From Euphorbia lathyris (taxonomy: Eukaryota > Streptophyta > Magnoliopsida > Malpighiales > Euphorbiaceae): a stretch of 64,000 nucleotides of DNA. Position numbers and translations under genes: made by a program. The notes under the pieces were generated by a model. That model saw only the letters and a program-made list of their open reading frames with translations. It was not told where the DNA came from and made no database searches. Positions 1-9,698 of this stretch are shown here, piece after piece. Within the stretch, counting starts at the first letter, position 1. The number at the start of each line of letters is the position of its first letter. The stretch lies in assembly GCF_963576675.1 (NCBI RefSeq), contig NC_088914.1, positions 16,037,001-16,101,000 of the forward strand, given 5' to 3'.

Positions 1-3000
1 GAGGGCACCGTCCTTCCTTCCTCTTTTCTAGGGCCAGTTTCCATAGATGGGAACCATTCTGCAGAACGTATCACCAAAAAGCTCATAATATATCCATGGG
101 TATTTGGGTTTTAACTTGTAAGTAAAATCAGAAAGTTTATAAATCTTGCACCTTGTATCGTCGAGGCCATTCTTTTTTTCTGTATTCTGCCATTAAGGCT
201 TTCTCCTCTCTTGTCCCGACGAAGTCACAGAATGATAGGCCCACCATCCCTTTCTCAAATCTAAGATGAAGAGCCCTGTGTGATGAGTAAAGGTTAGTAG
301 CATAAATTTAGAGTTAACAAAACTCCAAATGAGTTTTTCTCAATTTAAGATATCAATGAGACATACATATAAGGATTTGAACCTCCTGTACGGTTTTGCA
401 TCCTAGATACCAACAAATCAGCCATCTTCTCTATTTCAGGAAGAAATTTCAGGGCATGATAATTTACCCTGCACCTTAGCCGGTTGATTTCTTGTGGAAC
501 ATTATCATACCTGAGCCAAACACAAATATAAAGAAAGAAGAAGTTAGAAGACCAGAAATAACCGGGAGCCCACATTTTTAGGCAAAAGCAAAACAGTTAG
601 CAGAGAACTGCTTGGATCTTAACATTTATGACTTACCCAAGCCGATCAACGAAAGGCTTTAGGGCCATAATTTTCTTCTCCTTGATTCGGGGTAGCACAT
701 TATCAATATAGAAGTCAGCAGGTGCATATTTCGGAATATTTTTCACTGTCCGTCTACAAATATCAGATAAAGTGTATTTCATAAAATGCATATTAGTTGC
801 ATCAAAATAGAATCCACACGCACACTAAGCTCATAATATATAAGCCAAATGAAAAAAATAAATGGAAATGTAAAGCACCAAACCTTATGCTTGAGAACAA
901 TTCTGCTTTGTCTGTAAACCAGTCAGGTATATCACGAACAATTCTTACATCATCCTTCAAATAGTCAATGAAATGATCAACATCGAAAATATCTTCAAAT
1001 TTCCTGCATAGTTTTAGAAAGTTCACAAACAAAAGAACGCATTTGAGCATCTAAAATCATTATTTAACAAAATAATTTCGGCAATGAATAGAGGAAAATA
1101 TTTCCATGCAAGGAAGCTCAGAGAAAGAACTACAAGGGACCCATTAAACAGCTTCATTAACTCATATGAAATGGTAAAGTTGAACATGTAAGTCCTTCCA
1201 TGTCACACATCAAGAGAAAAGACTTCTAATAAACACTCCAAGCTCTCACAATAAGGTACGAAGAGAAAGCAAATACAAATATATACAGATTCTCATGAAC
1301 ATTCATAATATAATGCACTAGATTAGATGTAAGCTCTCAATATGAATGCTACAGACACAAGGAGAAATATAATGAAATCTTACGTTTGGTCCTTCCAAAT
1401 CTGATCCTGCTTCAGCACAGGCAGAATAAGGGTGGCATTCATTATTTTGGCAACAGCCACTGCATTGCAAATCTGCATGCAAATTCACTATCATTAAATT
1501 ACTCTGAACCTTAATCAGTGCATATCCTAGAAGCACTTAGAGGAAATTATTTTTCTTAAAATTACTAAGGCATCTATGAACAAGGAAAGAAACTTTAACA
1601 AGCAAATTATCAAAATCAGAAATTAAAAGTTGTACTAGCAAAAAAAAAAAAAACATTCGAAGACCAAAACCACTTTCTCAAAATATTTTTAAATTACTAC
1701 AAGTCCTTTGGTAGTTCAAAACCACCTTCTTAAAATATTTTATATTAAGCTTAGACTTGTAGCATCTGATTCCCTATCAATATTTCCAATTGTATTCATT
1801 CGTTTGTAGCTGCATTTCTATGGTCATAGAGATACAACTCTGTGGACATTTTTGGTAATGGTGCTCATACATAGGTGCAGATCACTCTGAGGCTTTCAGT
1901 TCCTCCCCATTCCCTTTTTTTCTTTTTGGGTGGAGATTTGCAAATTAAACCAAAAAAGTACAATAAGAGGAAAAAAAAAAAAGGTAAACAAGGCTTTCTC
2001 AATTACACCATTTGAAATACAGAATCCATACAGCTATCCTTTGCTGATTTAGACCACCCTCAGCATGGATAAATATGTAACCATTTGTTTCATTCTCCGG
2101 AGGAAGATCTGCAAAGATAAAGAACGGTGACAAAGCAACTAGTTAATAGCAAAGAAGGAAGTTAGAGAATGAAGATAAGAAAAATATATATTTTCCAGTG
2201 GCGAGGTGAAAATTGTGCCAAACATTTAAACATCACCGAGGTTCTTCTCTTTGAGCAGATATAAATTGGAAATATAAAGTTAATACACATTACAAATGCA
2301 TAAGCTCCTCTAAATTTGATACTTCCCCATCCAAATGGTATTATAAATTGGAATCTAGAATTAGGACAACATGCTATTAGAGAAGAGCAGCACTAATTAA
2401 TATGCTAAAAAACATTAGATATAATGAAACACAAATCTAATGCCCTTACAAAAGTCTCTGAACCACATAGATCATCCATGCTAATGTGACAGGCCATATT
2501 AATCAGTTCTTGTTCAGCAATAAAGAGCCATGAAACATTTGAAGCATCGTTATGATTTATCAACAAATGTAATTATTCCGGGAATGAACATATTGTGAAG
2601 TTAGCACTTACCAATCATTTATCAGGGTTAGAACTGCCCTGGTGCATCTAAAGAAAGAAAATCTAGAACTCTATTTCCCTAAATAAACAACAATAACTTT
2701 CTCAAATTTTTGAAGTTGATAGAATGTGTGTGTGTGTGTGTGTTTAATGTTTAATGATTACCCTAATTATCATGAATATGGAAAGTGGAGAATCATACCC
2801 AACTACTTTTTGCATAAATGCAGTTCACAGTAAATCACCTGATATTCCACGGCGCTCAGCACAAGGTTTCCAAGAGATTGTTGCAGAATATGGATTCTCC
2901 CAAAGAGAAGCTGGTTCTTTGACCTTAAAATTTTTATATTATACAATAAAATATAAGCAAAGAAAAAAAATCATTAATAATGAAATTGATTGACAACAAC

Positions 3001-4121
3001 TATAGAACAAGATCTGATCCTTTCGGAGCTTACATATGGACAACGGAGAACAATACCATCTTTTTTGCACAAGTAAGGAGCATTCTACAAAAAAAAAAAA
3101 TGAAGAATGTTGGTAGTGAAGATCACCGTGGAATAAGCATGTATAAGTTTATCAAGTTGCTATTCTATCATTCAGATTCCATAAGTTTGGATGCAAGCAG
3201 CAAGCATGGCCTTTCCTCTCCAAGAAATTCTAGTAAGAACATAGAATGTTTGCAAACATCACATAACTTCCACCAGATAGCATAAAATTTTGAACTTTAA
3301 TCCACAATTTAGCATATAAAAAATCATTCTGCCATACAGTATATAATGTGAAGCATATAAATACGTATAGCAGCAGATCAAAATGCACCTAATGCTGTGG
3401 CATTGCATACCAATATGCAACTAAAGTTTTGGTAGTGCATACCAAAATGCAACAAATGTTTCCCCAGTTCTTCATCTTATGCTATAAAATTTCAGAAAAA
3501 ACATAAATTTGGTACAAAACATTAACTCTCATACATACTGCAACTCATTCGACCGAACTTGGCAATATACTACCAGCTTAAAAAACCCTGAGATAGTCTC
3601 TATATATATAGAGTAACAAACTAACAGCTACAGTCAAGAAACATCACAGAATCAAGTCCATGGGGATACAAATATACAGGTACATAAAAATCAGTCTTAA
3701 AGCTATATAAAAGCTTGCAAACTGTTACAAACATCAAATCGCAGGCAACGACTAAATATAACATGTGGTTGCTCTACTAAGATTAACAATTCAACTATCT
3801 ATGCATAAATGCACGTCAGTATAAACTCACCAAACGATGGTAGATCGAGAAAACCGAGATCAATCCAGCAACAACGACAATAGCGAGCAAAATTAACGAG
3901 ATCCTGGAATTGTAAGGAGAAACCCTAGGATCGTCACCGAAGAATAAGAGATTGGACCAAAATGGCCGGTCACGATCTCTAGAGAGGCTATGACGAGCGT
4001 AATGATGATCGTCATCATGAACAATGCTGTCATGGATTAGAGGCAACGCATCCTCATCTCGCTTCATCGGCGAGTTGCTGGTTCGGGACCCGAGCGAACT
4101 CGAGTGCCGGAGCTCCGCCAT
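1..4121 (-). CDS. O-fucosyltransferase family protein (5' part, ten exons, runs off left edge)
   Basis: Plant-type GDP-fucose O-fucosyltransferase-like glycosyltransferase, probably a Golgi type II membrane protein. Coding exons on the minus strand, with GT-AG borders and consistent phase: 4121-3831, 3084-3034, 2923-2839, 2108-2032, 1472-1384, 1003-884, 753-637, 510-367, 275-152 and 58-1 (continuing). They give about 385 residues. Residues 1-97 hold a polar N-terminal tail, then one hydrophobic segment (about 74-93), as in a signal anchor. Next come NAPYLCKKDG, the conserved HAEGGLNQQR motif (157-166), FEDIFDVDHF, RCRVNYHALKF, and LHLRFEKGMVGLSFCDF, which are hallmarks of this family. The exons join without any stop, so the visible part appears functional. 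The acceptor substrate cannot be told from sequence. The C-terminal third lies outside the window. Confidence 0.93.
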
Positions 4122-4196
4122 TGCTCGCTTCGGACTGAAAGCCAGCTCCTAATTTACTGCAAACCACTTCTCAGCTTAGTTTTTAACTTGCTCGTT

Positions 4197-4219
4197 GGTG
4201 GTGGTGGTGGTGGTGGTGG
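4197..4219. repeat. (GGT)n microsatellite in the 5' leader of the O-fucosyltransferase gene
   Basis: About 7.5 units of GGT on the plus strand (ACC on the gene strand), 76 bases upstream of the start codon. It probably lies in the 5' UTR or core promoter. The rest of 4122-4602 is AT-rich, with no clear TATA box that I could single out. Confidence 0.8.
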
Positions 4220-4602
4220 AAGGGAGCTTTCAGTTGAGATCGTGTTCGAAGTGTTAAAAGTGCCAAATCTGAAATTATATTTCTTTATAGAGGCATTTCA
4301 GACATTACGCCGAACAACATTTATAGGGTAAATAAATGGTCCCTTAACGTTATCCTTACTTTTTGTAAGCCTCTGAACTTCAATTTTACTAGTGGATCTC
4401 TTTCTAAAAAATCTTGCTCTTTCATAATACATCATGTTTGATTCAATCCATATGCACTATTTAAAAATATGTTTTTATTTGAAAAATGGAGTAGAACCAT
4501 AAAAAAAAATATTATTAGATATATTAATACAAGATAATAATAAAAAATTTAGTTCAAATTAATTACATTTTTAATTTTTGTGCATTCCCTTAAAAATATA
4601 TC

Positions 4603-4902
4603 TAATTAGGGAATGTACTACAGTGATCCGGGCAGCCTTCGGGGGTTCTCGTGGCTCTCGGTTATCGTCTCTGCGCGGGGAGCGATCTCTGTGAACACTC
4701 CGACGATCAAGACAGTTAGATGTTCGAGATGATTACTAAAGGAAATAATCGAAGAGCTTAGAGGGTACCCGATTGAGTAGTGAGTGAGAATGTGTCTTTA
4801 CCTTTCCTATGTTGGGGGTATTTATAGTGAGCTGAGATGGCTTAGTGGGCCTTGCTCATTGGGCCTTTGGGTCCTGTTTGGCCTTTGTGATATTCTGAAT
4901 CA
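4603..4902 (-). repeat. 3' LTR of G1
   Basis: 300 bp, matched by 15115-15414. It contains a TATAAATA box on the minus strand (4819-4826). Immediately inside it, the minus strand reads a purine tract GGGGGGACTACT (about 4903-4914), the polypurine tract for plus-strand priming. The same purine tract precedes the 3' LTR of G2. Confidence 0.92.
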
Positions 4903-5159
4903 AGTAGTCCCCCCGCGAACAGGTATGGCGAGCATTTCATGCGAGCGACAGAGTGAGTACCATAAAACGACGTGGTCGAGTAGCGAAACGGAGGTAGCGT
5001 AAGCGGACCGTTTTTTACTGAAGAGATTCCTCAATTTCCACGCCTTTGCTTTCAGGGCTACCGTTGTAGCATTAAATGTGACATTTATTTCCTTCTTGCA
5101 CGCGCCGCCAGATGCCTTGGAGGGAGTGCTTTTGTCGGCGCCTTTACTTTTGGCCCTAG

Positions 5160-5167
5160 TATAAATA
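5160..5167 (+). promoter_or_regulatory. TATA box of antisense gene A (G1)
   Basis: TATAAATA lies 266 bases upstream of the ATG at 5433, on the strand opposite to gag-pol and inside the element rather than in the LTR. G2 has TATAAAA at the equivalent place (63065-63071, minus). Conservation between two diverged copies supports a real promoter. Confidence 0.6.
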
Positions 5168-5432
5168 CTGGGAGAGTGATTTCTTCTCATTTTCTGTTTC
5201 CTATTTCTCTTGGTGACTTGTCTCTTTCAATTGGAATCCCATCTTTGCGAAAGTTGGGTCGCCGCTCCGTGGAGTTCGACCGTCTGTAGGTTGGAGTGTC
5301 CGGTATTTTAGTGCTTCTCGTGCCATCTGGGGAAAGCTTTTTCTGGCCGTTTCTCCTCTTGCTTTTTTCGAAGGTCAGTCATACCTTCATATTTCTGCTT
5401 TTGTTTTACTATTTTCTTTGGGGAGAGGGAGT

Positions 5433-8045
5433 ATGTCAGAAGGTTCTTCCCGGGGAGCCTTCAAACGATTGCCGCCTGTTACTCCGGGTGATTTCACGCT
5501 TCGTGACGCATCGCGGACCCGCTCCTCGAAGCGGAAAAGGCGGATAGAATCGGAAGTGGAAAGTAGTTCCCCTATTGTAAAGGGGAAGAATAAGAAGTCG
5601 GTCGTGCTACGAGCTGTACCGAGTAGGGAACGACCTGTTGGTGGTGTACGCCCTGGGGTTCTTGAGGTTGTGGTGTTTTTTTCGGACGATTTAATAACGT
5701 CGGCTCGCCATTTGGGTACATTATACGAAGACATGAGGGCCAAGTTGTGGACGAGGCAAGCGGGTGCGGTGGGTACCGATGGTAGGCGCTTTGAGCGGGT
5801 GGAGCGTCCGAGGAGGCCAGAGTCGTTCGCTGTAGAGGACGCCCACAGTATTATTGTGTCCGCGGATCTAGCCTCTATCTCCACGATTTATCGAATAGGC
5901 CAACCATACGAATTGGCTGCACTGGACGAGGAGGATCGTGCCCATCATGCGGGTGGGGCAAATGAACTGATGGTTTATGAGGAACAGCTTAAATCGGGGA
6001 TGCGGCTCCCCCTTCTTCCTTTCTTTGTGGAGGTTCTGAAAGAATACGACCTTTGTCCTGGTCAAATTCACCCGAACTGATGGAGGATGATGGTCGGGTT
6101 TTACTCCCTATGCCGGTCAGCGGGATTTCGAGCAACTGGTCTTGTATTCCGTCAGTTCTTCCGGCCGAATAAAGGACCGCGATCACAGCATGTCACCTTT
6201 TCCCACCAGAAATTCAAAGTAATAGGGGGTCTGAAAGATAAAATGAATGAATTTAAGCATCGCTTCCTGCTTGTCCGGAAGTTGGACGGGGACTTTCCAT
6301 TCCGAGTGGTCTGGAATGAGGATCCCATGGATTCTGGTCGGTGGCTGAGGCCTCGGGAAATGCTGGAATCGAAGACCCAGTTGGTAAAGTATCTGAAGGC
6401 CTTGCCTGCGGGAAAGGATCAGAAACAGGATATGGATGAACTCATCGGTCACTTCCTTGCCTCAGGTTATTACATCTGGAATCAGTGGCGGATGGCGCAG
6501 CTCCGGGGTTGGGTGGCGTCGGATTTTGAGAAGTGGAAAAGAGGGTATAAATTCTCAGTCGGTGAGCTTGCCGAGTTGGAGTCGATAACCGTAAACGTTG
6601 CTGTTGTAGGTGAGGTGTGTGGGTGGCGTAGATGTGATAGTGATTTTGCTTTTGTTTGGAAACGTGCCAAGTATTTGACTCCTTTGTTGTTTCTTTACAT
6701 GTGTTGGGAATCCTCGGGTGAGCATGGATTTTGATCCGGATGAGTTTGGTGTTGGTATCAAGAATAATGAGGAAGCTTTTGCTGGTGCTTCGGCTTCTCT
6801 GGCTTCGTTCTCGTCGCTCGAAGATGCGAATCAGGTGATTCAAAGTATGGGTGGGGTACTCTCCGCAGCCGATGATGGGGATATGGCTACAGAGGTCCCC
6901 GAGGGGCTTCCTGTGAAAGAAAACGAGCTGGTCAAGGTGGGGGAGCAACCCGAGGTCGTGCTCGAAGATAGTTTGGTTGATGAGGGTCAGATTGAGGCTG
7001 TGTCGTCCCGGAAGCGAAAAATGAGCAAAGGGAAAGAAGTGATGGGGAGCGAGAAGGAAGGGTTGGTCACGGACGACGGTGATGGTGGTGCTAGCGAGAG
7101 CTCGAAGCGAACACGTGCCGAGGAGGAGGCCGAGTTGATGGCAGACCTAGTCGACAGGGTAGGCGATCATCTAGAGATGGTGAAGATGATGGACGTGAAG
7201 CTACCGAAGTTTCGCGAGTTTGTCATGGGGTTGTCAGTGCATACGGATATGATGTCGTCGGACTTGCCACGGGCGATGGCCCGGGTTGCCCGGGTCCCTG
7301 GGGAGTCATTTTGGATGGATGGTGCATCGAAGATGAATCTGGGGATAGAGACTTTGTCGGCTCTTAATGTGGTAAGTTCTCCTTAATATGTTGTGACTTA
7401 TTTAAAGATCAGAGTCCCATTGTGTTGTTTTGTTCGCAGGCTTCCACGAATGCTAATATGGTATTCGACATGTGCGTGAATGATGAGAAAGTGTTCCGAG
7501 AGATGGAGCAGGGTCTGCGAGGTGCCGTGACCGAGCTAGAGGCGGCGAATGTGAAGTTGGCTAGTGCTGGCGAGTTACTGGAGCGTCATGAAGCCAAGAT
7601 TGCCAGTTTGTCCGATCAGCTGGCGGATGAAAAGAAGAAAAATTCCGAGCTGCTGTAGGCGTCATCGCGTGATGCCGAAGAGCTGCGCTGTCGTAAGCTG
7701 CTGTTGAGGGCGGCAATGCTCTGGACTCGTCGCGTGAAAGAGACTTTACTAGATAAGACCCGTCAGCTTGCCGCGCTGGCCGAAGAGAAGATGAGCGCGC
7801 AGACGGAGAACGAGAGACTTCGTTGGGACCTTGAGGTAACTCGGAAAGAGGATGCTGACCTTCGTGCTTTTGCGAGGCAGCGTGAAGAGAAACTTGTTAA
7901 GATGGACCGGATGATGCTGATCGCTGCTGCTCATACTGCCAGATATGCTATCCCTCCAGAGGTTGTATTCTCTCCGGATGTTTTCGACAAGGAGGCCCAG
8001 GCGAAAACTGTCGAATTTTGTGGGCGTTTTAAGAAGAAGAAATAG
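5433..8045 (+). pseudogene. Antisense gene A of G1: three-exon gypsy-associated protein (transposase_28-like plus coiled coil), two nonsense mutations
   Basis: Exon 1 is 5433-6609, exon 2 starts near 6700 and ends at 7371, and exon 3 is 7440-8045. Donors are at 6610 and 7372, and the exon 3 acceptor is at 7438-7439. Residues 1-40 are Ser/Arg/Lys-rich (MSEGSSRG then KRKRR). Then comes a globular part containing LPLLPFFVEVLKEYDLCPGQ, which resembles the plant putative gypsy-type transposon family (Pfam transposase_28). Exon 2 is acidic with RKRK and KRTR patches, suggesting nuclear localisation. Exon 3 is heptad-rich and predicted coiled coil, ending VEFCGRFKKKK. Compared with the G2 copy, the G1 frame is broken by TGA at 6078-6080 (a Trp in G2) and TAG at 7656-7658. 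The exon 2 acceptor present in G2 is also missing here. Function unknown. Confidence 0.75.
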
Positions 8046-8213
8046 GCGAAGATAGATTATCCTTTATTTGTTTTCTTTTGTAATGATGTAACCGTACTTT
8101 TCAGATTTTGGAAGATCTTTCGGAATGGTTCTCTGAATTCTATCATTATATTTCTGCAATTGATCTGATGTTTACTTTCACTGAACTGTCTTTCATGTCT
8201 TGTCTTCCTGGGC

Positions 8214-8221
8214 TATAAATA
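8214..8221 (+). promoter_or_regulatory. TATA box of antisense gene B (G1)
   Basis: GCTATAAATAGGAG is found 92 bases upstream of the ATG at 8306. The same 14 bases occur upstream of the G2 gene B (60058-60071 on the minus strand). Surrounding sequence is much less conserved, so this looks like a retained core promoter. Confidence 0.68.
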
Positions 8222-8305
8222 GGAGCCGATTTTGTGTTTATTTTGGGTTGCTTTTCTTTGCTAGGATTCTTTCTTGGTCGCTTGTCGACTTGTTCTTCTT
8301 TCGAA

Positions 8306-8998
8306 ATGTCTCTTCGGGATATTGTCGATCCTACCAGAGTGCTTGAGGTGCAAAAGGCGATATCAGCGATGCCACATCCCTATGTGTACTGTCCACCGAC
8401 TGGGGATCATGATGGGGAGCGGAAAGCCCGATATGCCTCCCCGGTGTGGATGAAACGAGGTGCTAACTCGCAAAAAAGAAATACGGAGAGTGAGAGTTCT
8501 GCTCCGTATACTGGGTCGGTAACGGATTCTTGCGAAGTAGTGGTTAGTGCGTTTTCTTCGACTGAGAAAAAGATTTGGTCGCAAAATGGTATTGGCTTTC
8601 TTAACCCTGATGAGACGGTCGCGCTTGTGTTGAACCCGCATCCTTCATGGATTAAGAGGCTTCTTGCCGATGAATTGGAAAGGGTGACAAACCTTCCTCT
8701 CGAATCTGAGTACCGGCGAGTGGGACGTCATGCTTCACCGTCTCGCCCGTATGGCTTGACATTTCTTGACCCTCTGAAGCCTCGTAGCGTGGTTTTTCTT
8801 GAGTTTTCCAGGCAGGGTTATCTCGGGCCTGTCCCGGCGAACCCAAATCATCGCGTGACTCGTGTTGGCAAGGCGTGCTTGTATCATAGGCAAAATGGAC
8901 ACAACACTGATGAGTGTGTGGATTGGCGAGCAGTGCATCAAGATTTGATGGATGATGAAGCTATCCCTAACCCTGACCGTGCCAATGTGTTGCCTTAG
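8306..8998 (+). CDS. Antisense gene B of G1: 230-residue protein with a Gag-like zinc knuckle
   Basis: Open frame of 230 residues starting MSLRDIVDPTRVLEVQKA. The start was chosen because the G2 homologue begins with the same MSLRD and upstream codons do not align. Conserved blocks include AMPHPYVYCPP, SSAPYTGS, TDSCEVVVSAFSSTEKKIWS, RRVGRHASPSRP and PRSVVFLEFSRQG. Near the C-terminus CLYHRQNGHNTDEC has C-x2-H-x4-H-x4-C spacing, the same as the knuckle in this element's own Gag (CKYHKSSGHSTENC). The frame is intact in both G1 and G2 although both have dead pol genes. A nucleic-acid-binding role is an inference; I know no named function. Confidence 0.72.
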   Translation: MSLRDIVDPTRVLEVQKAISAMPHPYVYCPPTGDHDGERKARYASPVWMKRGANSQKRNTESESSAPYTGSVTDSCEVVVSAFSSTEKKIWSQNGIGFLNPDETVALVLNPHPSWIKRLLADELERVTNLPLESEYRRVGRHASPSRPYGLTFLDPLKPRSVVFLEFSRQGYLGPVPANPNHRVTRVGKACLYHRQNGHNTDECVDWRAVHQDLMDDEAIPNPDRANVLP

Positions 8999-9174
8999 TA
9001 GATTTTGGTTTTGTAGTCGCAACCTGTTTGCGAGGGGTTTTCTATTGATGCTTTTAGATTTCTGTAATGGATATGTGCTTTTGATGTATGTTTAATGTAT
9101 GACTTTTTGTTGATGAATTCTCTGATGCTTTTCCCTGCTTTGAAATTCGTATTTTTGTTTAACGGGTTATACCA
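8999..9174 (+). other. 3' trailer of antisense gene B
   Basis: T-rich sequence with several TGTAATG and TGTATG motifs, compatible with a plant 3' UTR and poly(A) region. No other feature seen. Confidence 0.35.
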
Positions 9175-9655
9175 GCGATGACCTCATTGGGTAGCTCACT
9201 TTTTGGTCAATCGGTAACAACATGGGGTTGTTTAGGCGATTGCTAAGAGGTGTTCGAGATGCTCGAGAAACCTTTGAATAACATTTAGTGTGATTGAGCG
9301 AGGACCTCATCGGGTAGCTTGCGATTTGATCAATCGGTAACAACATGGGGTTGTTTAAGCGATTGCTAGGAGGCGTTCGAGATGCTCGAGAAACCTTTGA
9401 ATAATGTTTAGTGTGATTGAGCGAGGACCTCATCGGGTAGCTCGTGATTTGATCAATCGGTAACAACATGGGGTTGTTTAAGCGATTGCTAAGAGGCGTT
9501 CGAGATGCTTGAGAAACCTTTGAATAAAGTTTAGTGTGATTGAGCGAGGACCTCATCGGGTAGCTCGCGATTTGATCAATCGGTAACAACATGAGGTTGT
9601 TTAAGCGATTGCTAGGAGGCGTTCGAGATGATCGAGAAACCTTTGAATAATGTTT
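9175..9655. repeat. 123-bp tandem repeat array of G1 (about four units)
   Basis: The motif ACCTCAT recurs at 9181, 9304, 9427 and 9550, an exact 123-bp period. The last unit is truncated. Each unit contains AACAAC-ATGGG-GTTGTT, a 6-bp perfect stem with a 5-base loop (fourth unit loop ATGAG). The array sits between the end of pol (9699) and the end of antisense gene B (8998). Tandem repeats in this 3' region are typical of Tat-lineage elements and can seed satellites. Confidence 0.93.
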
Positions 9656-9698
9656 GATTTTGTTAAATAAACATTTGATTTGATTCGTCATTGATAGG

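Noticed and set aside
2754..3285. Plus-strand ORFs of 79 and 101 codons
   Set aside because: They overlap minus-strand exons 2 and 3 of the O-fucosyltransferase gene; the minus-strand reading matches the family.
5387..5884. 165-codon minus-strand ORF
   Set aside because: Shadow of antisense gene A, which is supported by conservation in G2; the opposite frame is not conserved.
9175..9655. CRISPR-like array
   Set aside because: Units are contiguous 123-bp tandem copies with no unique spacers, in plant nuclear DNA.
9167..9691. 174-codon open frame on the minus strand through the 123-bp array
   Set aside because: 123 is a multiple of 3, so an open unit stays open through every repeat. The homologous G2 array has a 122-bp period, which would shift frame each unit, so coding is not conserved.
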